Part shown: one piece after another, positions 44,429 to 57,409 of the stretch
Numbering within the stretch: the stretch's first letter is position 1
How the letters are laid out: every line of letters starts with the position of its first letter
NCBI GenBank assembly: GCA_025093555.1
Contig: JAIWNF010000034.1
Location: 1-64,000, forward strand
Source: Circinella umbellata
Taxonomy: Eukaryota > Mucoromycota > Mucoromycetes > Mucorales > Lichtheimiaceae
Length of the DNA: 64,000 bases
Direction of reading: 5' to 3'
Made by a program: the position numbers and the translations under genes
Notes under the pieces: model-generated
Told to the model about the DNA's origin: nothing
The model's input: the letters and a program-made list of their open reading frames with translations, nothing else
Databases searched by the model: none

Positions 44429-47400
44429 ATGTTTTCACTTCGATATAGACGACCGCCATCAACGTCATCTATATCTTCCTCAATAACTTCTTATGATGGA
44501 CAAGAACATCATCAACAACAACAACCTCATATCCGCCCACCTCATCATAACACGATGGATAATCAAAGTCCTTTTTATTATGATGAAGAATATGATGCCA
44601 AAACTAAAAAACCTAATAATACACGACAAAATTATTTTACCATGATTTTTACAAATGAATATATGGGTGTTGTTATCATTATGTTTTTTTCTTTACTTTT
44701 TCGACTTTGGTCTATCGATTTCCCATCTTTAGTCATGTAAGTTAAATCTTTTGTAAAAGAAAAAATGTGTAAAAAACAAAGTATATTAAAGGTGTATATA
44801 TTCATAAATATCTAGTTCAACAGAGCTTGAAATATGTAATCAAATCAATTGGTATATGTCAAAAAAGTTCTTTATTGGTGCTTATCCACCGTTGGCAGGT
44901 TTGTTTTATACAGCTTTTGCTTGGTACTTTGGTTATTCTGGTGATGAACAGATTTACTATGCTGGACAGTAAGTTCTTTTTTTTCGTTATTACTATTATT
45001 ATAAAAGTTAGTTATTCACCCACTTCTCTCCCCTCCCTCTCTTAAATTTATTAGAGTACCTTCAACATTCCCATTACAAGAACTACGTATCGTGTCAGCT
45101 ATCATGGGTGCATTTTTAGTTCCTATCGTTTATTTGACAGTTCGCCGTTTAGGTCATGGTCGATCCACTGCTACAACGGCTGCTGGTTTACTTATATTTG
45201 GTAATTAACCCTTATAAATGGATATTGTTAGATTAATCCACGTAACTTTATTTATATAATTATACACTTCTTTTTATACATATATATAGAAAATGGATTA
45301 ATTACCCAATCAAAATTTTTAATGCCAGAAGGACTTTTATGTTTGTTTTGCAGTCTTGCCGCATTGTCATGGGCAGCTCAGATCCAAAGGCAGGAAAAGT
45401 ACGTACTATACAAAAAGAAAAGAAAAAAAACGGGAAAGAGAAAGAGGACTTAAAATTGAAGGAGAAGGGAGTGTTATGAAATGAATAAGGACGTTTTTTT
45501 TTTAATTTATCTATTATATATGACATAGAGAACCATTTATCATCCCATATGTGTTTCAAGCAACTACTGGTCTATTTCTCGGCTTTGCTTTAAGGTAATA
45601 GAATACATTCTATATTATAGTATTAAAAAATGGAACAGAACTAAATATATATTTGTATAATTATATAGTGTAAAATGGCAGGGTATTATTCCACTAGCAG
45701 CTGTTTGGATATCAACAGTAACTTATGTATGGAAAATATTGGGCGAGAGACATTTCAATTTTGTACGTATATACAATATAAATATATGTATAAATGGACT
45801 GAAGAGTGGGTATAATTGATAATACTAACTTTTTATAAAATATTTAGAAATATATTATCAAACAATGTTTGATTCGTTTTATGACAACAGCAATACTTCC
45901 AACATTTATTTATTTTATGCTATTTCAATTTCATCTGGACTTGATTCCAAATGCAGGTGATCATGATCTTGCAGTGAGTCCACCTCTTCGTTATTCACTT
46001 GAAGGAAATGAGTTTTCACCATCACAACAAGGTAATAAACAAAAAAGAATATAATCTTACGTATTAAATTTGAGAAAACATTTGTTTTGATTCTATTCTA
46101 ACATGGAAATGAAATATATAATAGATATTGCCTATGGTTCGAGTATTGCTTTACGTCATTTAGGTACTAATGGAGGTTATTTACACTCTCATCTTAAGCG
46201 TTATGAAAGTGGAAGTACTCGTAAGTTGTAAACCTATTTCTTTTTTTAGTTTCGCGATTGTTGCTGCATGTAGATTTATATTTTCTTCTATTATGCAGAA
46301 CAAGAAGTATCTACTTATCCTTATGAAGATATGAACAACATTTGGGTTATTCATAAAGCAAGTGAACGATGGAATGCAACACACCCTGTTGAATATGTTA
46401 AAAATAATGATCGTGTCGTTCTTGAACATTATTCAACTCTACGTAAACTTCATTCACATGATCATAAACCTCCTTCAAATAACAAAAAAGAACAATTTGA
46501 AGTAAGGTAAAGTATTGTCAATCCAATTTTTTTTATATAATTGCTATTATAATTATAGATTTGCTAAATAAATAAATGTTTACTATTATTCCATAATAGT
46601 GCTTATGGTGATCCGACTATAGCTGATCCAAATGATTTTTGGTGGGTTCAAATACTTTTTGATGATGATGAGACTGATGGTGACGATGAGACACCCATCA
46701 AAGCAATCGATACAAGAATTCGATTATTACATTCTCGACTTTGTCACCTGTTAAGTCATAATGTAAGAATGCCGAATGAAGAAAAACCTCAACAAGAAGT
46801 TGTTTGTATGCATGCCGCTAGCAAAGGATTAAGTACATGGTCCATTGAACATGCTTATCATGAAGAACGTAAGCTATATATATATATATATATATTGTTA
46901 AGAAATAATGAACAATTCAAATTTATTTACATTTATTTACAAATTATATAACCAGTTGAAGAAGAAGAAACGACCAGCTATAAAAAAATGACAAGATTAG
47001 AAATAATGAAAGAAGTACACCAACATATGCTTAATTACCAATCTGTCATATATGATCAACTTGCTCCAACTCCCCCAGCTGATCCTAAATATCAGCTTCA
47101 ATTATTGAGAGCTCGAAAGATAAAACCCATGAATTGGTTTTTCGGCACAGCAACTTATCGCTTATGGGACCAAGTTTCAGGTCGATCTGTTTATATTGCA
47201 ATGAATCCAGCTGCAAAGATTATGACATTTATTTCTCTGAGTATTGTTGTAATGTATGTAGCTTTGAATATGGTGCTACGTAAACGTCAAGTCAAATGGC
47301 CTCGTTCATTATCTTTTGAGTTAGCAGGACAAAAATGGGCTGGTACGTATTTCTCTCTTTTTTTTCTAAACACGATTTGATAAGCAAGGTATAACAAAGA

Positions 47401-48368
47401 GAAAATTAATTTGATGTATTGGTTACTTAGGTTATGATCCAGTTGCTACACGTGAACTTTATTGTCAATCTATTACATTTTTCTCTACTGCATCATTAAT
47501 TCAAGCTCTTGCACTTTACTTGATGCCATCATTCAATTTAAAGCTTACTGATAGTTTACCAAGTGCTTACTTTAGTGCAGGTCTTATCGCTGTTGTATTG
47601 GATGCTGTCACTTTACGTATGGGTAAAAAAGCTCAAAGTTACGCTTGTCTTTTAGTTCTTTTACTTTCTTTTTATGGATTTTCTCAGCTTTATCCCGTTT
47701 CCTATGGCAACTATTTTTGGTCACAAAATGATTGTAAAAGTGTCAAGGGTATTAATTTCGATTGTAATCGATATCCAGTTCAACAAGTTATTAATACCAA
47801 GAATAATGATAGTGGTGTCGAAGATGAAGGACAAGAGGAGGAGGAGAAGGACAAAGAACGTCGAATTGCTACAGTTTATGTAGACATGCCCGGTAAAGCA
47901 GAACTTTATCGTTATCATATTGGACATGAAATGCAAGCCGATCATCATATTTCTGCAATACAATATGCATCTTTTAGTAAAGCCTATCAAGAAGCAACAG
48001 GTGTTGAAAGATATCATCGTATTCAAAGTACTCCTGGACCATCTGAATCAGAAGTAGCTGGATGGCAAAAAGAAATATTCTCTCAAGCAAAAAAAAGAGC
48101 AAAACAAAAACAAAAACAAATAAAAGCAGAGAAAAAACGAAAAGAAAAAGAAGCACAAAAAGAAGCACAAGCACAAAAAGGAGAAGAAGCACAAAAAGGA
48201 GAAGAAGAAATTGATAATAAGCTGGAGGAAAAAGAAGCAGAAGAACAAGCACAAAAAGAAGAACAAGAGGTTGTTGATAATAAGATGGAAGAAAAAGAAC
48301 AGGAACAAAATATAAATCAGGACATTGAAGATGAACAACAACAACAAGAAGAAAATGAAGAAGCATAA
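44429..48368 (+). CDS. Divergent PMT-family protein O-mannosyltransferase-like protein
   Basis: Twelve exons join in frame: 44429-44736, 44816-44968, 45055-45200, 45290-45398, 45529-45594, 45669-45762, 45848-46031, 46125-46220, 46299-46506, 46601-46868, 46956-47342 and 47431-48368. The leader is Ser/Gln/His-rich. The PMT core follows: KKFFIGAYPPLAGLFYTAFA, VPIVYLTVRRLG, ENGLITQSKFL, SVKWQGIIPLAAV. Then a MIR-like region (YGSSIALRHLG, YLHSHLKRYESGS) and a C-terminal membrane part (WPRSLSFELAGQKW). It ends in about 100 residues of K/E/Q coiled-coil. PMTs transfer mannose from dolichol phosphate to Ser/Thr in the ER. The usual FDEVHF catalytic loop here reads STELEI and DVHPPL reads GAYPPL, so the catalytic Asp is absent. 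It may be inactive, a partner subunit, or of altered specificity. Confidence 0.85.
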
Positions 48369-48836
48369 TTTATATACGTATCTACATAAGTAATGATAAT
48401 AATAATAAACACTTTGTAACACATTAATTCCCCTCTTTTTTTTTGAAGTGAAATTCATTGGGTCTAATAATTTTTTACAATAATCATATGACTCCTTCTA
48501 TTTCATTTCTAAAACCGATATTTTATTAAGTTAAGAATGATAGACTCAAAGCGTTATGCTGTCAAAAAAAAAAACTTTAAAACATATTTTCAACAGCAAT
48601 GCACGGAGCAAAAGGGTCCTTTTAGTCCGCGTTATACACTCTGCTAAACGATCCGCACGGCCTCACACGCCGGCCATTACAGGCTCCGTTTAAGCAAGCG
48701 GAGACTATGGCAGAAAAAATAATAATATCAGGAACTCGTTTCATTTGATTTGTTTAAAAGCGCGCACCTTTTTTTTTAACTTTCTTTTTGTTTCTTCATC
48801 ACCCAGCCAATCCTTGTTTTCAATTTTTATTAAAAG
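48369..48836. promoter_or_regulatory. ERG2 upstream region with a GC-rich island
   Basis: 48590-48720 is clearly GC-richer than its surroundings, with CGCACGGCCTCACACGCCGG and the small inverted repeat CTCCGTTTAAGCAAGCGGAG. It lies 120-250 bp before the ERG2 start and is the likely regulatory region. No sterol-response element could be assigned. Confidence 0.4.
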
Positions 48837-49702
48837 ATGGCCGCCAAAGAATCTAAAGGAAGTAGTTGTTGTGCATCAAAATGGTTGAAGGTTTTTTTTG
48901 TCATTTCTCTTCTCTTATCAGTATTTATTGGTCTTGATCAAATCAAGGAACGATTCTATATTTTCGATCAAGACGTTCTCGAAAAAATTGCTCAAGAAAA
49001 TATTGCCAAATATCCCAATGACACTCGTGCTCTTATGCACGGTATTGCTACTGATCTTGACCGTGAATATCCTGGTCACGTCGAATTAAAGGAAGAATGG
49101 GTTTTCAACAATGCTGGTGGTGCCATGGGTTCCATGTGGATTTTGCACGGTTCTATTACTGAATATGTCATTATCTTTGGTACACCAGTGGGAACTGAAG
49201 GACATACTGGAAGATTCCTTGCCGATGATTACTTTATTATTTTGGAAGGTGAACAATGGGCTTATTCCGCTGGTGCAGTTGAACGTGAGGTAATAATCAA
49301 ATACATGTATTCATTATTTCATTTGGAGGATGTTACTATTGGAAGGGAAAAAAAGGAAACAGGAAATAGAAGAGTACAAATACACGAAAGCAAGTGTATA
49401 ATAAAGGACACTATAGAAATATATAAAGAAAAAGAATTATACTAATAATAATGATTTAATTTAATGATTAGGTCTTCCAACCCGGTGAAATGCATCATTT
49501 GCCTCGTGGACAAGTTCAACAATATAAGATTCCCGAACGTGCATGGGCTTTAGAATATGCTCGTGGCTGGATCCCATTGATGCTTCCTTTCGGTTTCGCT
49601 GACAGTCTTTTCTCTACTGTTGATTTTATCACCATTGGTAACCAAGTTCGTCTTTATGGCAAGGCTCTTTTGGGTGAATTATTCTTGAAGGGAAAAATCT
49701 AA
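48837..49702 (+). CDS. ERG2: C-8 sterol isomerase (ERG2)
   Basis: Exons 48837-49289 and 49472-49702 with one 182-bp GT-AG intron give 227 aa, the usual ERG2 size. Residues about 16-34 form one membrane segment (LKVFFVISLLLSVFIGL) that anchors the protein in the ER. The sigma-receptor/ERG2 fold follows: EWVFNNAGGAMGSMWILHGS, GTEGHTGRFLADDYFIILEG, EVFQPGEMHHLPRGQ, WALEYARGWIPLMLPFGFAD and TVDFITIGNQV. The acidic residues in ADDYF and LEYARG match Asp126 and Glu172 of the sigma-1 receptor. It shifts the sterol double bond from C8 to C7 in ergosterol synthesis (fecosterol to episterol). The start is the first ATG, after a CT-rich leader. Confidence 0.97.
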
Positions 49703-51749
49703 AGTTATTTACTCTTAATGCATTTGCTTTCTATTTTATTTATTTATTTGTTTTTTCTTACTGTTAAACTACTTTTTATTTTTAATAATAATAATAATAA
49801 TATACAAGTTCATTATATAATGAATAATCTTCTTTTAAAGGAAAAAAGCCATGTGTAATGTGAATATGATGAAAAATATAAATGGGTGAGACGGATAGTC
49901 ATCGTTAAAAAAATTAGACATACAGACTAAAAACTTGGGAAATCAAAAGTAGAAAATCAAGTAAACACTAAGAATTGAGATATATCTAATTATATGAAGT
50001 ATAAAATACTTATGCATGGAATAGTAAGATGTCATTGGCTTCGATTATTGCTACCCATTTTCATTGACGACAGCTGATAAAACAATCCATAACTTTCATC
50101 CATTTTTACTTGATATACTCTAACAACAACTAGTAGATATATACAGGGCCTCCATCTCAATCAAAGTATTAGTAGTTGTAAACTGCTTACTAAACGATTC
50201 CCATTTCAGCCACTGGACTATGCTTTTCTACACGATTGATCCAAGGTAGTAAGTATTGCTCAGAAACAGTATATAAATACCTTCGTGTCTATTATAAACT
50301 AAACTGTTCAAGTTTTTTTTAGCCTTTTAAGATAAGAAATAATAAAAAAACAGTGAACTATCACCATACTATACAGTAATAACGAATTTAGCTTGTACTT
50401 TTTTTCTATTTATTTCAAAAGCTAGTGTTTTTTAGACTGTTTAGACGAGTATGATCCTTTTGAAGCATTTGTCGTGCTTTTTTTGTAAACTTCATATCAA
50501 AATCTACGTAAAAGTATAATACGTATCACTGTAAACAGTTTGTTTTAAACTACCTTTAAACTCTAATACAGTAGGCAGTTGTATACTTCGCTAGATGGTT
50601 ATTCTATATATTTTATTAAAGGTGTTTTGACAGATCAATCATCATGTTTACTGTGTCTTTAATTTTTGACATTGTATTGATATTACAGCAAAAACGTACA
50701 ATTGTAAAAATTATACTATACAGTAAATATAAGCAAGTATTTTTTTAGCAGGGCTCAAAAACATGAATTAGTTTAAGAAATAAATTTTTTTGGAAAAATA
50801 GATTTTTCATACGTATTACGTCAAGATTACCTAATGGATGGAAAGATCTCTTATTAGGATCATTGATTAGCAGGCAGTAATAGCAAAATAGAAGCCACGA
50901 TACCGCAAGTACTATGACAATACCAAGCACAAAGGGATTTACTGATATATACATTGTCGATGATAAGCATCTTATAGATTATAACTTGTTCTGCTCATAT
51001 TTGCTAGTAAGTGGTACTTGTAGCGATTAGCTATTTGTAACAAATGATTATCGAGAAATAATTCTCATTGTGATCTGAAATTTATGAATAATACTCTCGT
51101 ATTAAAAAGTATATAATCTTGTATTATTTCTCATCTGCAAGTTATTTGAAATATATTATGAATGACACTTTACGTAATAATCAGAATAAGGATATGTTAG
51201 TGCAAGACAATGAGAATTTTCTCATCACACTCAACTTTATGATATAATTAAATTGCTTTTTTTAATACTTTGGCCCAGTTTAACCAAGATACTAGTTTCA
51301 TATGCATAGGAACACTACCATTCAACTATGTATACTAGGATAATTACTTGGTAATTTTAATCATATCATAGGCCAAGAAATAGTATGTATACGGATGTCT
51401 TGGATTTTATATACGTATATAGTTGAGACAAAACATAAAAACACATTAGCCTTTAAAACGCCACAAATGCTTGGTACATCTACCATTTTCCTTTTTCGTC
51501 CAAAAAATATTAATTTGGAAAATCCATTGTATTCAAGGGTTTACTCGGTTGTCTTGGCTCTCATGTAGACAGTCGTGCGAGCCAAGCAACTTGGTTTTAA
51601 GTATAAATGATTAACAATTCATGCCTCTTTTTCTTTGCTCTTTTTTTCTTTTACATTTCAACAGTCTTTTTTTTTTAAAAAAAAAAAGAAAAAGAAAAGC
51701 TATATCCATTTACAACCTTATCCATTTTTTCTAACTCTAAAATTTAATC
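49703..51749. other. 2-kb intergenic stretch without a recognised gene
   Basis: AT-rich. Some short repeated phrases around TAAACTGCTTACTAAAC and GTAAACAGTTTGTTTTAAAC occur at 50170-50560. The last 150 bp before 51750 are T/C- and A-rich like other leaders here. No frame could be supported. Confidence 0.5.
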
Positions 51750-53263
51750 ATGGACTATGCTGCTAACATTTTTTCCAAAAAGCCAACAGGATTTAATAAT
51801 GTATGTCATTATTGCTATCAATCATATGCAAATATTAATATCATCGAATATTATATTATATCTGTACATACCTATTATAACTCATACTTTATTTTTTTTT
51901 TATGTGTTATAACCATCACAACCATTTATAGTCGGATCAGCCAGATTTTCCTCCAAGAGCTTTCGATTCGTGGGAAAAGGTTACTTCGGAATTCACAGTG
52001 CCTTCATCAGTTTATAAAGGGTTAGATATTGAACAGAAGTCTTATAAACATATTAAGTTCCAGGTAATACAATTGCTTATTTTTTTTTTCTTTTTACATG
52101 TAAATTAATCATTTTATTAAAAATTTTCTGCTTCTTGTGTTTTTTGATTATGACATTCAGGTTGGTGAAGCAAATGTGAGCGTTGATGAAAGTCTTGATG
52201 AGACTACAGTTTGCTTTGATATGTTCTTTGCTGACCCCAACGACAAAAACCTTGTTGAAGTTCGATCAAAGAAAAAGTCGGGTGATTTACTTCATTTGGA
52301 AGTAGAGGCACGTTATTATTTTTGTTATAGATGTTTTCTATATTCTCATCATTCATGATTTTTTACGTGATATTATTTAAATGCCTTATTGAACATTTAT
52401 ATAGTACCAATATGCTTTTATATGTATATTCTAATATATGTGTATATATTTATTACATTTTATACAGATCAAACAACCAAGCTTCTTCACATCCAAGCGT
52501 ATTGATGTAAAGCTTGATGTTACAGTGAAGCTTTCATCAGCATCGGCTTTGGAAACTCTTGCTATTGCACTTCCTAATGAAATAATTAGCATTAATGGTA
52601 ATCACAGCCCTGTATTTTCCAATTTACTGATTAAAACAGGAAATGGACGTATCACAATAAATGAATTCGTCACTGGTAGTATCGTTATACTATCAACTGC
52701 AAACGGTGGTATAACAACGAGAGGCTTACGTGGAAAAAGTATTACACTTTCAGCCGCTAATGGTTATATTGATGCTGGTATTGATAATTTATCTGGAAAG
52801 CTTAATGTATCCATTGCAAACGGAAAGACGGAGGTTAACGTTGCGTCTATTTCGGGAAATTCTACTAACAAGTTGGAACTATCTTCAGTTAATGGAACTA
52901 TTGATTTATCTTTGGTAAGTACTTTTAAAAATAATAAAAAGTAATAATATATTTAATACTATATTGAGTTTTTTTTTATGGGGAGATGAATGTAAGTTAT
53001 ATTATTTGATAAAAGAAATGTGATGCTAAAAATTACAACTACGTATTATATAACAGCCGGATACATTTGAATCTGCATTCCAGACTAACGTCGTAATTGG
53101 TCAAACAGTGATTCAGTGTAACAAGTATCCTGACAAGATCCATTATGAAAAATCTCGTAATTCATCCCATGTTGATGGTTACTATGGTGACAATACTCAA
53201 CAAACTGGAAACAAAGTGAAACTTTCATCTGTTATTGGGCGTTGCTCAGTAATTTTTGGTTAG
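51750..53263 (+). CDS. Adhesin-like beta-repeat protein (DUF4097-type)
   Basis: Exons 51750-51800, 51932-52063, 52161-52301, 52468-52915 and 53057-53263 join in frame to about 325 aa. After a short leader (DQPDFPPRAFDSW) the protein builds regular strand-turn repeats with ANG/SVNG turns: LIKTGNGRITINEFV, LSTANGGITTRGLRG, LSAANGYIDAGIDN, VSIANGKTEVNVAS and LSSVNGTIDLSL. This is the right-handed beta-repeat typical of putative adhesin domain proteins. There is no signal peptide or membrane anchor, so it is probably cytosolic. Its function in fungi is unknown to me. Exon 3 is called with donor GTAGAG; an alternative would add two residues. Confidence 0.8.
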
Positions 53264-53745
53264 ATATAAAGTCGTTTTTATTCTTTCTATGTTTCTTTCA
53301 ATTAATAACATTTTGGAGTTTAATAAAAATAAGTCTTTTTATAATCACATTTTATGTTTTTCTTTTTTTCTTTATTAAAAAAAAAATGCAGCTATTACAT
53401 GAGTATGAGAACAACAATAGGAAACCAGTGTGTTTTTTTTCTATTTGTGCGAGTTATTAAAGCTATACTTCAGAAATGGCTGTTGATTTCTACCCATATA
53501 ATTTATTTATTGTAGCTTTTTATTCTGCTAGTCGATTTTACTCATTTGTACTCATATAAAATGGATAATTTAGACACTTTACTTAACTATTGACATTTAA
53601 AGGTACCAAAAAAAAAGCCTCAGTTCTTATTGGGCCTAGCTTTTTTTTGTATCACAGCCCAAAATTCAAAAAGCTCCGCCTTTTTTTTAAAGGGCTCGAA
53701 AAAGGTTGTCAAAGCAAAACAAAAAAAATATATATATAATATAAA
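53264..53745. promoter_or_regulatory. Intergenic region and bL9m promoter
   Basis: 53590-53720 contains CTTATTGGGCC (inverted CCAAT box) and GC-richer phrases (CTCCGCC) followed by A-rich sequence up to the ATG at 53746. No gene. Confidence 0.4.
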
Positions 53746-54726
53746 ATGTCATTACCGTTCGTTTGCGCGCGTCAGTTCATTCGTTCTCCAAAGAACATTA
53801 TTGTGGTATGTTATAGCATTAAATATAAATTTCTTTTTTTAACGATTATTAAACACTTTTATTATATATAGCGTCATGCCCATAAAAAAGCATCGATCCA
53901 GGTGCGATTAAACGAATATATTGAAGGTGTTGGTCTTCAAGGTAAAAACAATTCATTAAATAATAAAGAATAATGAGTATAGTATTCAGCAATTTAAATT
54001 CTGTATTTTTTTTGTTATTATATGGCTCCAATAGATGAAATTGTGTCTGTTCGACGTAAGTAAATGAATAACTTTTAATATAAGGCTTTTGGAATAGAGA
54101 GAGTGGGAGGAGGAAAAAAGAGAGAAAAAGAGAGTAGTACGTGAAGGATTTATACGTTTTTTCTTGATGACTGAAGTGATTTTTTTTTGTAATTTACATA
54201 AATATGTATCAATTAGCTGGTTTAATGCGTAATATCCTTTATCCTGCCGGTAAAGCAACTTATGTCAAAGCATTTGATGGACCACGCAACCGACAATTAG
54301 AACAACAAAAAAAAGCCTCTGCTGAACAATTAAAGGCCGATCAGGTAAAAATAAAAATTTAAATTGTGTGTGTTTATGCATTTACTGACTATCATTTGGT
54401 GGAATATTATAATATAATTATAGGTAACTGGTGCTTTTACTGAAGCTACCAAGCGACAAGCACAAGCAAACCAAGTTGAATCCATTCTTTCCGGTGTTTC
54501 CGCACTTGAATTTAAGCGTGCTATTATCCCTGAAACCACCAACACATTTGGATCTGTCACCGCTGATGATCTTGCACTTAAACTTAAGGATGATTATGGA
54601 TTGAATGTAGATAAACAATTGATTCAATTTAAGACTGAACGTATCAAGTCATTGGGTGAACACGAAGTTGAGGTTCAGGTAGCAGGAAGACCTGTCACTA
54701 TCAAGGTGGTTGTTGCTGCTGCTTAA
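53746..54726 (+). CDS. MRPL50: Mitochondrial large-subunit ribosomal protein bL9m
   Basis: Exons 53746-53805, 53872-53941, 54035-54055, 54217-54344 and 54424-54726. The N-terminus MSLPFVCARQFIRSPKN is basic and lacks acidic residues, as in a mitochondrial targeting signal. Then VRLNEYIEGVGLQ, DEIVSVRRPGLMRNILYPAG and KATYVK match the rRNA-binding N domain of L9. A Gln/Lys-rich linking helix follows, and the C domain ends GEHEVEVQVAGRPVTIKVVV, as in bacterial L9. It binds the 21S/23S rRNA L1-stalk base region in mitoribosomes. The very short exon 3 (21 bp) is needed to keep the frame and supplies VSVRR. The symbol follows the yeast name. Confidence 0.9.
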
Positions 54727-57409
54727 AAGAAACTATCTCTTTTTTTTCTTTATCCATTTTCATTTTCCCTTTATTATTATTTTTTTTTCTATGTCATGTT
54801 TTTTTTTCATTGTAATTATACATTATTGATAGACTTTGGACGTGGTTTGGATTGGAACTTATTGTCGATAACAAAAAAAAAAGTAAAATATCCAGATTTT
54901 AGCATTACCAATTTTTCTGTTCTTGAGGCTATATAGTTTATTTAGATTAAAGGATGGAAATAAGAATTAGTTGGGTTGGCGTTTATATTGGGCTTTGCTT
55001 GTAATCTTCAATAATAACTATCTGTAAAGTTCTTCAGATGCTTCTTGTTTTTATTGATAAAATTATTATTATTTGTTTTGTACTAAAGCTGGTTTTCGAA
55101 GCAATGTAAATCTTCTTGGGGTAATCGAACTAAGGGTTTAAGAAAGTATAAAATACGCCAAATCTAATGAAACGAATATATAGAAACATTTTATATACAC
55201 ATTCAAGCCGTCTGTGATATAGCATTGATGTACATATATAGACTTATCATACATGTTACTAATTAATACATAGAAACATGACATGTATTTCTTCAGTTCT
55301 ATATGTAATAACCTATGTCAATTAAAGCTATAGTCATATATAAACTCGTTTCCATGTTAAGGCATTTGTTACCATGTAAACATAAAAAGAATTGAATTGC
55401 CCAATTTTACTCCCTTTTTTTTATTGCCTGTTATAAAAAAAACTGGTAATACGTACAATTCCTTATTTTTAAACTATTTTATACGTAAAATAAAAATAAT
55501 AGCATAAGCAATATGTTTCTACAAATCAAGCTTGCAGAATTTTTATTAGTTTGGGATATGAAATAAAACTCTCGGGTCTTTTTATTTTTTATTTTATTTT
55601 CCCATTCATAATTTTTCACGATTTTAGATCATGATATTGAGAACTAAAGCTACGTATTTTACGTCAAAAAAACTTATTATAAAAAAGCAAGTGATCACCC
55701 ATACATTGCATATGGGGTATCTTCATGTTGTAAAAAAAACGGAAGAGCAGAAAAGAAAAGTATATTCAGTATCTTTGAAAACAGTGTATAATCAATGCTA
55801 TCATGCTTCTCCCCAAAAGAAATATTTCCATATATGGATGACATATATCCTATTATTGGATTATTACATATAAGAGAATCTAGATAATGAGGATCCTTTT
55901 TTATTTCGTACCCGTAAGATGAAAAGGAACGTAGGAGCTAACAAGAAGAAAGAAGGAGATATAAAAAAAAAGAAGAAAAAGAAGAAACCTATGAAAGTAG
56001 TAATGTTATGTAAACTTGTTATATATTTGTTGACAAGGAGTTTTTAATATGTCTATTGCCATTACTTTTTCATCCATCATTCTAAGGCAAGATGAATAGG
56101 GGCTTGTAAAACTTTTTATTGAATATTTTCTGTTTTTTCCCCGTTAAAATGCGTTAGGCAAATATAAGCTAGCAACACCTTTTTTTATTGACGTATCTTC
56201 TTTCCCCCCCTCCCTTATTGACATATCCTCAGCAATTATTTTCTTATATAACGCCACTTTAGCTGATTACTGTAAAATGAAGCAATATACTTTGTACTTG
56301 TGCTATTTCTTTGAAAAAATTATGTAGTTTCAAAATAATGGTTTTTTTTACACTTCGTAATACCAAAACATTGAATATCAAATACCTGCATAGATCGACA
56401 GTAATAGCGATCTATTACGGTATATTTTTTTTTCTGCACCTTTCTCCTTCCCTCCTCTTTTTCATCTTCTCCCACGAATAAAAAAAATCAATAAATAACT
56501 CAATGTATACAAATACATATATTACGTAATGATCATTAAGTGCCCTACATTAATAATTGTTTACAGAAAGAAATAGAATTATACCCTCATCAATTTGATG
56601 TAATAGTTAAAGATAGGAAAAATATTTTCACAAAATCCGGTTAATGCATGATCTTTTTTTTGTACAACCTAAAACCATTAACCTGATTTTTTTTTTCTGA
56701 AAGGATACCCAAACAGAACTCGTAAAAATATAAAATTCTTATGATCGAAAATGATGGAGAAAAAATGGAGCAGAACAATGGTATCTTGTATATAAAAGTT
56801 GGAAGATAAACTAAAATCTTTACTTTTTTTTTATATCTGAAAAGAGAATATTTCAACCTGGGGACTTCGAAGATTCCTAAAGTTTTGGTTTTTCTTTTTG
56901 AAGGAGAATAGATCCCTACAAATAGGACAATCGATTGAAATATAAGAGTTAATGAGCATATTTAATATCGAACATGTACTCTCCTAATATTATTATAGCT
57001 TACTTTTTGAAATAAATATATGTATATATGTATATTCTTATTTTTTGATTAAGGAAAAGTTGTTTTGTTTACTATAATTAAAAAATTTGGAAAGAAGCAC
57101 AGGTACGTACCGGCATCAAAAGAAAATGGCGGCAGGCGGCAAATCTACTCCCGGAACTGTTTTCCTCCGATTATATTTAGAAAGACGCCATTCTTTTTTG
57201 GAGGTTATCAATGTTGTGTGTGTGAGTACTAATGCTTGCCAATGAAATAATCGCCCCTGAAAAGAAATAAAAAAAACAGCGTATTTCCTAATTATTTACT
57301 GTTATTCTCTTTCCTCTTTTTATTATTTTTTCCTTTACCAATTTTTGCTTCTTTTATTTTTTCAATAACAAAAGCAAAACAGCTCATAATATTTGGGGCT
57401 TATACTGTT
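54727..57409. other. 2.7-kb intergenic stretch without a recognised gene
   Basis: AT-rich. The 80-residue frame at 55631-55873 and the 71-residue frame at 56641-56856 have no support. 57110-57195 has GC-richer motifs (GGCGGCAGGCGGCAAATC), probably the promoter of the LRR gene. Confidence 0.5.

Noticed and set aside
47974..48458. Long minus-strand frames (130 and 136 aa)
   Set aside because: They are antisense to the K/E/Q-rich tail of the PMT-like gene and consist of Phe/Leu/Ser/Val runs.
48600..48720. Structured RNA gene in the GC-rich island before ERG2
   Set aside because: Only one short inverted repeat; no tRNA, snRNA or snoRNA boxes recognised.
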